A DNA stretch of 64,000 nt, taken from Sabulicella rubraurantiaca (GTDB lineage: Bacteria; Pseudomonadota; Alphaproteobacteria; Acetobacterales; Acetobacteraceae). The position numbers were made by a program, and so were the translations under genes. The first letter of the stretch is position 1. Every line of letters begins with the position of its first letter. The notes under the pieces were generated by a model. It saw only the letters and a program-made list of their open reading frames with translations. It had not been told where the DNA came from and did no database searches. The stretch lies in contig NZ_JAFEUU010000001.1 in assembly GCF_017355885.1 (NCBI RefSeq), positions 248,001 through 312,000 on the forward strand, in the 5' to 3' direction. Below, one piece after another: positions 8,270 to 16,784 of the stretch.

Positions 8270-8740
8270 ATGCTCAGCATTCAGACCCGCTCGGTGAAGC
8301 CGGCGGAGGTCCAGAAGAACTGGTGGGTGATCGATGCCGAGGGTCTGGTTCTCGGCCGCCTCGCCTCCATCATCGCCAATCGCCTGCGCGGCAAGCACAA
8401 GGCGACGTTCACCCCGCACGTGGATTGCGGCGACCATGTCGTCGTCGTCAACGCGGACAAGGTGCGGCTGACGGGCAACAAGGCCCAGCAGTCGGTCTTC
8501 TACTACCACACCGGCTATCCGGGCGGCATCAAGGGGCAGACCATCCGCTCCCGCCTCGACGGCCGTTTCCCCACCCGCGTGGTGGAGAAGGCGGTGGAGC
8601 GCATGATCACGCGCGGTCCGCTCGGCCGGCAGCAGATGAAGAACCTGCATGTCTATGCCGGCGGCGAGCACCCCCATGCGGGCCAGAGCCCGCAGGCGCT
8701 CGACGTTGCCGCGATGAACCGCAAGAACAAGGTTGGCTGA
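8270..8740 (+). CDS. rplM: 50S ribosomal protein L13
   Basis: A 156-residue protein, slightly longer than the 142-residue E. coli L13. It carries the characteristic [16 protein letters not shown] start, the [16 protein letters not shown] block, the [18 protein letters not shown] block and a C-terminal [13 protein letters not shown]. The in-frame opening begins at 8207, but ATG 8270 gives the family N-terminus. It is followed one base later by rpsI, the near-universal pairing. It is an early-assembling large-subunit protein whose operon is normally expressed from a strong growth-controlled promoter upstream; TTGACC at 8207 is a possible -35 but has no convincing -10. Confidence 0.98.
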   Translation: MLSIQTRSVKPAEVQKNWWVIDAEGLVLGRLASIIANRLRGKHKATFTPHVDCGDHVVVVNADKVRLTGNKAQQSVFYYHTGYPGGIKGQTIRSRLDGRFPTRVVEKAVERMITRGPLGRQQMKNLHVYAGGEHPHAGQSPQALDVAAMNRKNKVG

Positions 8741-8741
8741 G

Positions 8742-9242
8742 ATGAGCGAGCAGACCACGGCGAACTCCCTCGCCGACCTCAAGAACCTGGTCCAGGGCAC
8801 CCCGGCAGCCGCCGGCAGCGAGGCGGCGCCGGCCCGTGAGCCGAAGCGCGATGCCCAGGGACGCGCCTATGCTACCGGCTCCCGCAAGGAGAGCGTGGCG
8901 CGCGTGTGGGTGAAGCCCGGCAAGGGCACCATCACCATCAACGACAAGCCGCAGGGCAAGTATTTCGCGCGCCCTGTGCTGCGGATGCTGATCGCCCAGC
9001 CCTTCCTGGTGGCCGACCGCTACCAGCAGTTCGACGTCGTTGCCACGGTGACGGGCGGTGGGCTGTCGGGCCAGGCCGGCGCGGTGCGCCACGGCATCTC
9101 GCGGGCCCTGTGCAACTACGAGCCGGAGCTGCGCGGCATTCTGAAGAAGGCCGGCTTCCTGACGCGCGACCCGCGTGCGGTCGAGCGCAAGAAGTACGGC
9201 AAGATGAAGGCGCGACGTTCCTTCCAGTTCTCCAAGCGCTGA
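8742..9242 (+). CDS. rpsI: 30S ribosomal protein S9
   Basis: A 166-residue protein. The C-terminal 130 residues are classic S9 ([39 protein letters not shown], and the basic tail ending FQFSKR that reaches the P site). A 35-residue Ala/Pro/Lys-rich N-terminal extension precedes the core, as in many alphaproteobacteria. ATG 8742 starts one base after the rplM stop; an in-frame TTG at 8733 is also possible but less likely. Two hairpins follow the gene. Confidence 0.98.
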   Translation: MSEQTTANSLADLKNLVQGTPAAAGSEAAPAREPKRDAQGRAYATGSRKESVARVWVKPGKGTITINDKPQGKYFARPVLRMLIAQPFLVADRYQQFDVVATVTGGGLSGQAGAVRHGISRALCNYEPELRGILKKAGFLTRDPRAVERKKYGKMKARRSFQFSKR

Positions 9243-9250
9243 CGCCTGGG

Positions 9251-9272
9251 GACCGGGCGGCAGCGCCCGGTC
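9251..9272 (+). other. Perfect 8-bp hairpin downstream of rpsI
   Basis: GACCGGGC and GCCCGGTC flank the six-base loop GGCAGC, starting 9 bases after the rpsI stop. There is no T-run after it, so it is more likely a 3'-end stabiliser or the first part of a two-hairpin termination region completed by the stem-loop at 9290-9322. Confidence 0.55.
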
Positions 9273-9289
9273 TTCCAAGGACCGTGTCA

Positions 9290-9322
9290 GGGGTAGGTTC
9301 CGCAAGGGACCTGCCCCTTTTT
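9290..9322 (+). terminator. Intrinsic terminator of the rplM-rpsI operon
   Basis: GGGGTAGGTTCC pairs with GGACCTGCCCC (one G-U pair and one bulged T) around a GCAAG loop and is followed directly by five T residues. Strong GC stem plus T-run is the form expected for Rho-independent termination, and it separates the ribosomal operon from argC, which has its own RBS at about 9355. Confidence 0.8.
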
Positions 9323-9368
9323 CGTTTCTCAACCCTATTCCACACTCGAGACCAACGGAGACGAGACC

Positions 9369-10319
9369 ATGTCCAGGACCCCTTCCATCTTCATTGACGG
9401 CGAAAGCGGCACGACGGGCCTGCAGATCCGCGCGCGGCTGGAGAACCACAAGGGGATCGAGATCCGCTCCATTCCCGAGGAGAAGCGCAAGGACCCGGGT
9501 GCCAAGCGCGCGCTGATGGAGGAGGTGGACGCCGTCGTGCTCTGCCTGCCGGATGCCGGCGCGAAGGAGGTTGCCGCCATCGCGAAGGAGATGGGCGCGA
9601 AGGCCCCGCGGCTGCTGGACGCCTCCACCGCCCATCGGGTGGACCCGGACTGGGTCTATGGCTTCCCCGAACTGACGAAGGGCCATGCCGAGCGCATCGC
9701 CGCGGCGCCCCGTGTTTCCAACCCGGGCTGCTACCCGACCGGAGCCATCGCCCTGCTGCGCCCGCTGACCGAGGCCGGCATCCTGCCCGCGGACTTTCCG
9801 ATCTCAGTCAATGCCGTCTCCGGCTACACGGGCGGCGGCAAGTCCATGATCGCGGAGTTCGACGCGGGCACGGCGGCGCCCTTCTTCCTCTACGGGCTGG
9901 GGCTGGAGCACAAGCACGTGCCTGAGCTTCAGCTTTACTCGGGCCTGTCCCGGCGGCCGATCTTCGTGCCGAGCGTCGGGGAGTTTGCGCAGGGGATGCT
10001 GGTTTCCGTTCCGCTGCATCTCGACGCCCTGCCCGGAAAGCCTGCGCCGGGTGACCTGGAAGCGGCGCTGACGGCGCATTACGCCGGGTCGGACTGGGTG
10101 AAGGTTCTGCCCGCCGATGGCGGGGCGCGCCTCGCACCGGAGGATCTCAATGGCTCGAACGCGCTGGAGCTGCGGGTCTATGGCAGCCCGGCACATCGCC
10201 AAGCGGTGCTGGTCGCGCGGCTCGACAATCTCGGGAAGGGCGCCTCGGGCGCGGCGGTGCAGAATCTGGGGCTGATGCTGGGGGTCGAGGTGGACGCCGC
10301 GCTTCCGGTGGCCGCATGA
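9369..10319 (+). CDS. argC: N-acetyl-gamma-glutamyl-phosphate reductase (short, type 2 form)
   Basis: A 316-residue enzyme of arginine biosynthesis that reduces N-acetylglutamyl-5-phosphate to the semialdehyde using NADPH. The N-terminus has the cofactor loop [13 protein letters not shown]. The catalytic nucleophile is Cys121 in [10 protein letters not shown], and [12 protein letters not shown] is the substrate-loop block. Length and the DGESGTTG motif place it with the compact alphaproteobacterial ArgC group. ATG 9369 follows GGAG by eight bases. The rplM-rpsI-argC order is conserved in alphaproteobacteria. Its stop overlaps the next start (ATGA). Confidence 0.96.
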   Translation: MSRTPSIFIDGESGTTGLQIRARLENHKGIEIRSIPEEKRKDPGAKRALMEEVDAVVLCLPDAGAKEVAAIAKEMGAKAPRLLDASTAHRVDPDWVYGFPELTKGHAERIAAAPRVSNPGCYPTGAIALLRPLTEAGILPADFPISVNAVSGYTGGGKSMIAEFDAGTAAPFFLYGLGLEHKHVPELQLYSGLSRRPIFVPSVGEFAQGMLVSVPLHLDALPGKPAPGDLEAALTAHYAGSDWVKVLPADGGARLAPEDLNGSNALELRVYGSPAHRQAVLVARLDNLGKGASGAAVQNLGLMLGVEVDAALPVAA

Positions 10320-10861
10320 GCCTTTATCCCTTCGAGGGGAAGCTTCCCCGCATCCACTCAGCCGCCTGGATTGCCCCCACGGCGGCCGTGATCGGCGATG
10401 TCGAGATCGGGGAGGCGGCCAGCATCTGGTATCACTGCGTCCTGCGCGGCGACACGAACTTCATCCGGGTCGGCGCGCGGTCGAACATCCAGGACGGAAC
10501 CATCGTCCACGTGAACCATGGGCGGGAACCGGCGATCATCGGGGCCGATGTCACGGTAGGCCATGCCGCCATCATCCACGCCTGTACGCTGGAGGATGGC
10601 GCCTTCGTTGGCATGGGCGCCACCGTGCTGGATGGCTGCGTGATTGAGGGCGGCGGAATGCTGGGGGCGGGTTCCGTGCTGCCGCCCGGAAAGCGCATCC
10701 CGGCTGGGGAACTCTGGATGGGCAACCCGGCTCGGATGGTGCGTGTTCTAGATGAGGCGGCGCGTTCCCGCTTCGCCCGCACCGCGCCGCACTACGTGGA
10801 GTTAGCCGGACGCCACCGCGCTTCGCTGGATGGCGAAAAAGACAGCTTGCCTCCCTCGTAG
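10316..10861 (+). CDS. Gamma-carbonic anhydrase-like hexapeptide-repeat protein
   Basis: A 181-residue left-handed beta-helix protein with repeated hexapeptide turns ([47 protein letters not shown]). The three metal-binding His positions of gamma-carbonic anhydrases are matched in VHVNHG and VGHAAIIHA. It forms trimers with Zn or Fe at subunit interfaces. Members of this YrdA/CaiE/PaaY-like group include true carbonic anhydrases, thioesterases and proteins without proven activity, so the reaction is unsettled. ATG 10316 overlaps the argC stop by four bases. Confidence 0.88.
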   Translation: MSLYPFEGKLPRIHSAAWIAPTAAVIGDVEIGEAASIWYHCVLRGDTNFIRVGARSNIQDGTIVHVNHGREPAIIGADVTVGHAAIIHACTLEDGAFVGMGATVLDGCVIEGGGMLGAGSVLPPGKRIPAGELWMGNPARMVRVLDEAARSRFARTAPHYVELAGRHRASLDGEKDSLPPS

Positions 10862-10889
10862 CGCCATGCGGGCGGGCTAGATTCATCCC

Positions 10890-11465
10890 ATGAACCGCCT
10901 CGCCCTCCCGCTGCTCTTCGCTCTCGCCGGCTGCACGGTCGGCGAGGTCCCGCCCTCAGCCACCATGCCGGTCTCGGCGGTGGGGCCAGTGACGGATCCG
11001 ATGCGGGCCTCCGTCCTGTCCAGCGCTTATGTCTTCGGTCATCCGGCATCCACGCGCCCGGCGGATCGGGCGCGCGGCGCCGCGATGGTGGAGTTCATGG
11101 CGGCCGATTACCGCTGGAATCCGCGCTGGTGGGAATACTCTCCGACCGTCGGGATTCAGTTGGACGAGGCAAGGGCCGAGCTCCGCCGCGCTTATTCGGT
11201 TCCGCCCGGAGCTCCGCCCCAGGTGGTGGTGGACGCCATGGTGGCGACGGGCGCCGCGCTGGAGGCGCGTGACGAGGCAGCCGCGCGCGGCACACTGGTA
11301 GCGCGGGGTTTCCCGGCGCCGGACGCGACTCTCGCCGCACTTTCTGTACCCCGCCCCTTGCCTGCGGCGGCGCGGGCGACCAGCCTTGCCGAATCGGAAT
11401 TGATGCGGATTGAGACGCAGAATCGATTCTCGGGTGATGGCGGCAGCAGCGGCTCCCATCCCTGA
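10890..11465 (+). CDS. Lipoprotein A of a four-gene tandem paralogous family (unknown function)
   Basis: A 191-residue protein with a lipoprotein signal (MNRLALPLLFALAGC, lipobox LAGC, Cys15). The mature part shares a pattern with the next three genes: DP-R followed by a helix, an (M/L)-E-(F/Y) helix, then a basic helix, a short (P)-A-P-x-x-V-V turn, and an Ala-rich C-terminal helix. I do not recognise the family. The protein is predicted to be anchored at the periplasmic face of a membrane, with all-helical content. It lies 28 bases after the gamma-carbonic anhydrase gene, and there is no clear RBS. Confidence 0.75.
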   Translation: MNRLALPLLFALAGCTVGEVPPSATMPVSAVGPVTDPMRASVLSSAYVFGHPASTRPADRARGAAMVEFMAADYRWNPRWWEYSPTVGIQLDEARAELRRAYSVPPGAPPQVVVDAMVATGAALEARDEAAARGTLVARGFPAPDATLAALSVPRPLPAAARATSLAESELMRIETQNRFSGDGGSSGSHP

Positions 11466-11481
11466 TCCAGGAGAACCAGAC

Positions 11482-12006
11482 GTGCGAATGAAAGCCTTCC
11501 TGACGCTGCTTCTCCTTGCTGGTGCATGTGCGCCTCTGCCGCCGGAGAACGTCGTGTATCTGCCGTCTGACGCAGTGCCTGGCGCGGGCGATCCCACGCG
11601 CAGCGCGATCACCTCCGTGGCAGGCGGGTTCGATGTTCTCGGCCGTCCGCGCGGCTCCCTGGCCGACGCCGCGCGTAACATCGCGTTCCTGGAATACCTC
11701 ACGGAGAACACCTCCATGAACAATCCGGTGCTCGACAACACGCCCGTCAACCTGCCGCTCCAGCTTCGGACCGCGCGGCAGGAATGGCGCGGTGCCCTCG
11801 GCATTCCGGCCAACGCACCGCCGCAGCTGGTTGTGAACCAGTATTTCGGCGCGTCGCGCTCGTTGGAGGCGACCGGCACCTCACCCATCAGCCTCGCGGC
11901 GCTCGAGGCGCGGCCAGTCATGCCCGCCACGGCCGCCGCCGCCGCCCTCGCCGGCGAAGCGGTGCGCAGCCGCGGAGCCGGAGCCCCGGTCGGGAGCGTC
12001 CGCTAA
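11482..12006 (+). CDS. Lipoprotein B of a four-gene tandem paralogous family (unknown function)
   Basis: A 174-residue lipoprotein precursor with the lipobox LAGAC preceded by a hydrophobic stretch. GTG 11482 is eight bases after AGGAGA; ATG 11488 is two codons later and also possible. The mature part contains GAGDPTRSAI, FLEYL, TARQEWRGALGIP and APPQLVVN, each with a counterpart in gene C and looser ones in A and D. There is no known domain. It lies 16 bases after gene A and abuts gene C (TAATG), so A-D form an operon. Confidence 0.75.
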   Translation: MRMKAFLTLLLLAGACAPLPPENVVYLPSDAVPGAGDPTRSAITSVAGGFDVLGRPRGSLADAARNIAFLEYLTENTSMNNPVLDNTPVNLPLQLRTARQEWRGALGIPANAPPQLVVNQYFGASRSLEATGTSPISLAALEARPVMPATAAAAALAGEAVRSRGAGAPVGSVR

Positions 12007-12548
12007 TGCGCCGGCGCTCCTTCCTGGTCCTGCTGCCCCTGGCAGCCTGCGCGGAGGGGGCGCTGCCTCCCGTCGAGTCCGCGCGCCTGCCGCCCGGCAG
12101 CGTCGAGGGCGCGGGCGACCCGACCCGAGCGGCCGTGCTCCGCGCCTCCTACGCCTTCACCCATCCGGGGACGCTGGCCAACCAGCCTGCCGCAGCCGCG
12201 GCCGCGATCCTAGACATGGAGTATCTGGCCGCATCGCTGCCGACCGACCCGCGCTACAACCAGCGTGACCCGCTGCTGCCGGTCCGGCTGCGGCAGGCGC
12301 GGCAGGAGTGGCGCGGCGTCCTCGGCATCCCGATGGAGGTGCCGGCCCAGACGGTGATCGACCGTATGGCGCGCATCGCGGGTGCCGTGCAGGCAGGCAT
12401 CCCGCCGCGCGAAGATCCGGCGCTGGTTGCCCGCCTCGCCGCGCTGCCGCCCCTGCCGCGCACGGCCGAGGCGGCCAATTCGGCCGCGCAGGTGCAGCTT
12501 CAGACGGACCAGACACGGGGCGGGGCAGGGGGCCATTTCCGGTTTTGA
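12006..12548 (+). CDS. Lipoprotein C of a four-gene tandem paralogous family (unknown function)
   Basis: A 180-residue lipoprotein precursor with signal MRRRSFLVLLPLAAC (lipobox LAAC, Cys15). The mature region has GAGDPTRAAVLRASYAF, MEYLAASL, RQARQEWRGVLGIP and VPAQTVIDRM, best matched by gene B. ATG 12006 shares its A with the TAA of gene B. Near the C-terminus, PRTAEAANSAAQVQL parallels the PAAARATSLAESEL block of gene A. Function unknown; the shared helices suggest the proteins could assemble with each other. Confidence 0.76.
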   Translation: MRRRSFLVLLPLAACAEGALPPVESARLPPGSVEGAGDPTRAAVLRASYAFTHPGTLANQPAAAAAAILDMEYLAASLPTDPRYNQRDPLLPVRLRQARQEWRGVLGIPMEVPAQTVIDRMARIAGAVQAGIPPREDPALVARLAALPPLPRTAEAANSAAQVQLQTDQTRGGAGGHFRF

Positions 12549-13117
12549 GACGGGCGCTCCTCCTCCTCGCCCTCGCTGCGGCGGGCTGCGCCGAGATGCG
12601 CACACCTCCCGCCCCGCCGCCCCCGCCCGAATTGTCGGGCGGGCCAAGCGCACTGCCGGCGCCGGAAGTCGCGCGCATCGCCGCGCGTGACTTCGACGCT
12701 CAGGGGGCCGCGCTGGAGGGACGGCCGGCCGCCACGGCGCTGGCCATCGCGCGGCTGGAATTCCTGTCCCGCTCGCTCGGCCCCGGCGGCGCGATGGCCG
12801 GGTACCCGGATTCCTTCCGCTTCGTGATGAGCAGGGCAGTCGAGGAAGGGCGGCAGGCCCTGGCCATCGAGCCGCGCGCCGCGCCGGACACCGTGATCGC
12901 AGCGCTGGTCGAGGCGTCCCGCGCCCTGGGGGCGGGAAGGGAGCCGAACCTGGGCCCACCCGTGTTCCGGGATGCCCAGCCAACGCCCCGCGAAAGGCTG
13001 CAGGTTCCTGGCCCGTTCCCGAACGCCGCACTGGCCACGGCGGCGCTGGCAGAGGAGGTGGCGCGGCGCAACAGCGGTGCCGCGACCACGGCCTTTGGCG
13101 TCAGTCGGTCGCCATGA
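12545..13117 (+). CDS. Lipoprotein D of a four-gene tandem paralogous family (unknown function)
   Basis: A 190-residue lipoprotein precursor that I place at the TTG at 12545, which overlaps the stop of gene C (TTGA) and begins a clear lipoprotein signal (RRALLLLALAAAGC). A longer in-frame reading from 12308 would bury this signal and is rejected. A Pro-rich linker follows the lipidated Cys, then the same helix pattern as A-C (IARLEFLSRSL, VEEGRQALAIEP, APDTVIAALVEASRAL), the most diverged of the four. Its last 17 bases overlap the phaC 3' end on the other strand. Confidence 0.72.
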   Translation: MRRALLLLALAAAGCAEMRTPPAPPPPPELSGGPSALPAPEVARIAARDFDAQGAALEGRPAATALAIARLEFLSRSLGPGGAMAGYPDSFRFVMSRAVEEGRQALAIEPRAAPDTVIAALVEASRALGAGREPNLGPPVFRDAQPTPRERLQVPGPFPNAALATAALAEEVARRNSGAATTAFGVSRSP

Positions 13118-14897
13118 CGCGCACGTAGCGCCCCGGCGCATCCTCGATCGCCGGCAGCGCGCCGCTGCCCGGCACGCGGGCCGGGACGCGCTCACTGTCC
13201 AGCGCCGTCACCCAGCGCTGCCAATCCGGCCACCAGGACCCGGCCATCTCGGTCGCGCCGGCAAGCCAGTCATCCGGCGAGGGCGGAAGCTGCTCGTTCA
13301 CCCAGTGGCTGTACTTGCCGGAGTCGGGCGGGTTCACCACCCCCGCAATATGGCCCGAGGCGGCGAGGACGAAGCGGATCGGCCCGCCATAGATCTGCGT
13401 GCCGCGATAAGTGCTCTTCCAGGGCGCGATGTGGTCCTCGCGCGTCGAGATCATGTAGCTCGGCACCTTGATCCTCCGGAGGTCGATCTTCGTGCCGAGG
13501 AGCTCGATCTCGCCCGGCTTCACCAGGTCGTTCTGTTGGTACATCCGGCGCAGGTAGAAGGAATGCATCCGCGCCGGCATCCGCGTGGAATCGTCGTTCC
13601 AGTACAGGAGGTCGAAGGGGAAGGGGTCCTGCCCGAGCAGGTAGTTGTTCACCACGAAGGACCAGATGAGGTCGTTGGCGCGCAGCATGTTGAAGGTGGT
13701 CGCCATCTCGGCGCCCTCCAGGAAGCCGCGCTTCTGCATCTTGTCCTCGAGGGACTTCAACTGCTCTTCGTCGATGAAAACGCCCAGTTCGCCTGCCTCC
13801 TCGAAGTCGGTCATGGTAACGAAGTAAGTCGCCGACTTGATGCGGTCGTCGTTCTTCGCGGCCATGTGGGCGAGGGTGGTGGCCAGCAGCGTCCCGCCCA
13901 GGCAGTAGCCGATCGCGTTGATCTCCCGCTCGCCCGTCGCCTTCTCGATGGCGTCCAGCGCGGCGAGCACGCCCTCGGTCATGTAGTCGTCGAAGCCCTT
14001 CTCGGCCAAGGCCTCGTCCGGGTTGACCCAGGAGCAGACGAAGACCGTGTGGCCCTGTTCCACCGCCCAACGGATTAAGCTGTTCTTCGGGCGAAGGTCG
14101 AGGATGTAGAACTTGTTGATCCAGGGCGGCAGGATCAGGAGCGGCCGCTTCAGCACCTTTTCGGTGGTCGGCGTATACTGGATCAGCTGCATCAGCGGCG
14201 TCTCGAACACCACCTTGCCCGGGGTGACGGCGATGTTCTCGCCCACCTTGAACTTGGTGTCGTCCGTCATGCGGATGCGCAGGCGCCCCTTGCCACGCTC
14301 CAGATCCGCCAGGAGGTTGGAGAGGCCCTTCAGCAGATTGGCGCCGCCCGTTTCCGCGGTGCGGCGCAGCACCTCAGGATTGGTGAGCAGGAAATTGGCC
14401 GGGCTCATCGCGTCCACGAACTGGCGCGTGTAGAAATCCACCTTCTGCGCGGTCTTGGGGTCCAGCCCCTCGGCGCCCTGAACCGTGTTCACGAAGTAGC
14501 GCGCGGAAAGCAGATAGGACTGGCGGATGAAGTCGAAGACCTCGTTTTCCCGCCATGCATCGTCCTTGAATCGCCGGTCGCCCTTGGGCTCGGAAATGAC
14601 CGGGGCGACCTGTTCGCCCAGCATGCGCCGCGCCGTGCTGTTCCACAGCGTCAGGTAGTCCTGCCAGAAGCCGATCTGCGCCTGCATCAACCGCGCCGGA
14701 TTGGCCATCAGCCGGGTCGTCATCTCCATGAAGGCGGAGCCGATGTTGAAGGGGTCGGGGCTTGCCGTCTCCTCCGACTGGCGCTTCAGGAAGTCGGCCA
14801 CGATCCGCTGTCCGCGCTCCGCCACCTCGGCCATGGTACGCGTTACCAGCGCCGGATCCGGCAGCTTGGGGTTGATAGGTTCCTGATTCTGGCTCAC
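13101..14897 (-). CDS. phaC: Class I poly(3-hydroxyalkanoate) synthase
   Basis: A 598-residue alpha/beta-hydrolase-fold polymerase that joins hydroxyacyl-CoA units into PHA on granules. An N-terminal PhaC domain (about 60-270) precedes the catalytic domain. The lipase-like box IGYCLGGTL carries the nucleophile Cys332, STREDHIAPW holds the catalytic Asp and ASGHIAG the catalytic His. A single polypeptide of about 600 residues without a PhaE gene means class I. Translation starts at GTG 14897 behind GGAAGG; upstream in-frame codons to 14993 have no homologous character. No phaA, phaB or phaR is in the window. Confidence 0.96.
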   Translation of the reverse strand: MSQNQEPINPKLPDPALVTRTMAEVAERGQRIVADFLKRQSEETASPDPFNIGSAFMEMTTRLMANPARLMQAQIGFWQDYLTLWNSTARRMLGEQVAPVISEPKGDRRFKDDAWRENEVFDFIRQSYLLSARYFVNTVQGAEGLDPKTAQKVDFYTRQFVDAMSPANFLLTNPEVLRRTAETGGANLLKGLSNLLADLERGKGRLRIRMTDDTKFKVGENIAVTPGKVVFETPLMQLIQYTPTTEKVLKRPLLILPPWINKFYILDLRPKNSLIRWAVEQGHTVFVCSWVNPDEALAEKGFDDYMTEGVLAALDAIEKATGEREINAIGYCLGGTLLATTLAHMAAKNDDRIKSATYFVTMTDFEEAGELGVFIDEEQLKSLEDKMQKRGFLEGAEMATTFNMLRANDLIWSFVVNNYLLGQDPFPFDLLYWNDDSTRMPARMHSFYLRRMYQQNDLVKPGEIELLGTKIDLRRIKVPSYMISTREDHIAPWKSTYRGTQIYGGPIRFVLAASGHIAGVVNPPDSGKYSHWVNEQLPPSPDDWLAGATEMAGSWWPDWQRWVTALDSERVPARVPGSGALPAIEDAPGRYVRVMATD

Positions 14898-14969
14898 GCA
14901 GGGCGCCCTTCCGGCTTTGGCGCGGGCCGAGGGAGCGCTATGGGTAGCGGGAGCCCGAAGGTATCCCGC

Positions 14970-15533
14970 GTGACACAGCCCTTCCCGTCCCACCTCACAC
15001 TTGTCTCAAAGCGTAGTGACGCGCACCGCGCCATTCAAGCGATGTGCCTCGCGACGCTGGCAGCCATGCTCGCCGGATGCGGCGGCGAATCGCCGCAAAT
15101 CGGGCGGCTCTGGCGCGAGGCGACCGGGCAGGAAGCTGCAGGACGGCTGCCGCCTCCTGGCATCGACCGCCCCGCGCCCAACCTCGCCTCCGTGCCTCCG
15201 GTGCCGGAACGGCCGGACCTCGCGGCCCGGCAGAGCCTGACCCGGCGGCTGGAGGAGGATCGCTCTGCGGCGGAGCGGCCGGCGCCGCGCCGCGACCCTG
15301 GCGCCTTGGAAGCCTCGCCCGGCGCGCCGGACATCGCCGCCGCGCCTCCCACCCCGCCGCGCATCGCGACAGCGCCCGCCGTACCCTGGGCACGGCCACG
15401 GGGCGCCCCCGCGGCCCCATCCATCGGCCCGGCCCCGACCCCCGGCGAGGTGCCCGACCTGCCGCCGCCGGAGCTCCTGGCCCCGGCGCCGCCGCCGCCC
15501 AACCTACTCGCGCCCGCGCCGCCTCTGCGGTAA
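14970..15533 (+). CDS. Proline-rich putative lipoprotein
   Basis: About 187 residues if read from GTG 14970 (AAGG eight bases upstream); an ATG at 15042 gives 163 residues. A hydrophobic stretch CLATLAAMLAGCGGE contains a lipobox (LAGC). Everything beyond it is low-complexity Pro/Ala/Arg sequence without recognisable domains, ending in repeated LLAPAPP units. It could be a periplasmic spacer lipoprotein. It lies 36 bases before the aminotransferase gene and is divergent from phaC. Composition makes coding status less certain than for its neighbours, but lipobox, RBS and strand context support it. Confidence 0.6.
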   Translation: MTQPFPSHLTLVSKRSDAHRAIQAMCLATLAAMLAGCGGESPQIGRLWREATGQEAAGRLPPPGIDRPAPNLASVPPVPERPDLAARQSLTRRLEEDRSAAERPAPRRDPGALEASPGAPDIAAAPPTPPRIATAPAVPWARPRGAPAAPSIGPAPTPGEVPDLPPPELLAPAPPPPNLLAPAPPLR

Positions 15534-15569
15534 AGCCGGCGCGAGAGCCTTGTTCCGAGGAGGGCCATC

Positions 15570-16784
15570 ATGGCCGAAGAGTTCCACCGCATTCGCCGAC
15601 TGCCGCCCTATGTCTTCGCCGAGGTGAACTCGGCCAAGGCGAAGGCGCGCGCGGCGGCGGAGGACATCGTGGACCTCGGCATGGGCAACCCCGACAGTCC
15701 GACGCCCCCGCACATCGTCGCCAAGCTGGTCGAGGCGGTTCAGGACCCGCGCACCCACCGCTATTCCATGTCCAAGGGCATTCCCGGACTGCGGAAGGCG
15801 CTGGCCGGCTATTACGCGCGCCGCTTCGGCGTGAAGCTGGACCCGGAAACGGAGGTGGTCGCGACCCTCGGCTCCAAGGAAGGGCTGGCGAACCTCGCCC
15901 AGGCCATCACCTCGCCGGGCGACACGATCCTGGTGCCGAACCCCTCCTACCCGATCCACCAGTTCGGCTTCATCATCGCCGGCGCGACGGCCCGCTCCAT
16001 CCCCTATACGCCCGACGACGCCATGCTGGAGGCGATCGTGCGCGCGGTGAAGCATTCGGTGCCGAAGCCGACCGCGCTGATCGTGAACTTCCCCTCCAAC
16101 CCGACGGCGCTGCTCGCGAGCCGCGAGTTCTACAAGGAGCTGGTGCGGATCGCCCGTGAGCACGAGCTCTTCATCCTGAGCGACCTCGCCTACGCCGAGT
16201 TGTATTTCGACGAGAACAACCCGCCCCCCTCCGTGCTGGAGATCCCGGGTGCGAAGGATTGCACGGTCGAGTTCACCTCGCTCAGCAAGACCTACAACAT
16301 GCCGGGCTGGCGCATGGGCTTTGCCGCCGGCAACCCGCGGCTGATCGCGGCGCTGGCGCGGGTGAAGTCCTATCTGGATTACGGCGCCTTCACGCCTATC
16401 CAGGTCGCGGCGGCCGCCGCGCTGAACGGCCCGCAGGATTGCGTGGCGGAGATGCGCACCCTCTACCGCGAGCGGCGCGACGTGCTGGTGAAGGGGCTGC
16501 GCCAAGCCGGCTGGGACGTCCCGCCCTGCGAGGGCTCCATGTTCCTCTGGGCGCCCATCCCGGAGAAGTTCCGCTCCCTCGGTTCGGTCGAGTTCTCCAA
16601 GCTGCTTCTGGCCAAGGCCAAGGTCGCGGTCGCGCCGGGCATCGGCTTCGGCGAGCATGGCGACGACCACGTCCGCATCGCGCTGGTGGAGAACACGCAT
16701 CGCATCCGCCAGGCGCTGCGTGGCATCCGCAGCTTCCTTCAGGGCGACAACGTCGCCCCGGCCGAGGAGGTCGTGGCGAAGTGA
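15570..16784 (+). CDS. PLP-dependent class I/II aminotransferase (AlaC/LL-diaminopimelate aminotransferase-like)
   Basis: A 404-residue cytosolic aminotransferase. The family blocks are LGMGNPDSPTPPHI, YSMSKGIPGLRKAL, NPSYPIH, VNFPSNPTAL and the PLP-lysine motif SLSKTYNMPGWRMGF (Lys near residue 240). This subgroup is widely annotated as LL-diaminopimelate aminotransferase but in proteobacteria usually acts as glutamate-pyruvate (alanine) transaminase. Coupling to homoserine dehydrogenase keeps an aspartate-family role possible. A strong GAGGAGGG precedes ATG 15570. Its stop overlaps the GTG of hom. Confidence 0.92.
   Translation: MAEEFHRIRRLPPYVFAEVNSAKAKARAAAEDIVDLGMGNPDSPTPPHIVAKLVEAVQDPRTHRYSMSKGIPGLRKALAGYYARRFGVKLDPETEVVATLGSKEGLANLAQAITSPGDTILVPNPSYPIHQFGFIIAGATARSIPYTPDDAMLEAIVRAVKHSVPKPTALIVNFPSNPTALLASREFYKELVRIAREHELFILSDLAYAELYFDENNPPPSVLEIPGAKDCTVEFTSLSKTYNMPGWRMGFAAGNPRLIAALARVKSYLDYGAFTPIQVAAAAALNGPQDCVAEMRTLYRERRDVLVKGLRQAGWDVPPCEGSMFLWAPIPEKFRSLGSVEFSKLLLAKAKVAVAPGIGFGEHGDDHVRIALVENTHRIRQALRGIRSFLQGDNVAPAEEVVAK

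Noticed and set aside
12308-12544. An upstream extension of lipoprotein D
   Set aside because: It lies inside gene C in another frame, is Arg/Gly-rich and would bury the lipoprotein signal; the TTG start at 12545 is coupled to gene C's stop.
15380-15533. Repeated LLAPAPP-like units in the Pro-rich lipoprotein as a tandem DNA repeat
   Set aside because: Units are short and imperfect; they reflect Pro/Ala low complexity, not a true tandem array.
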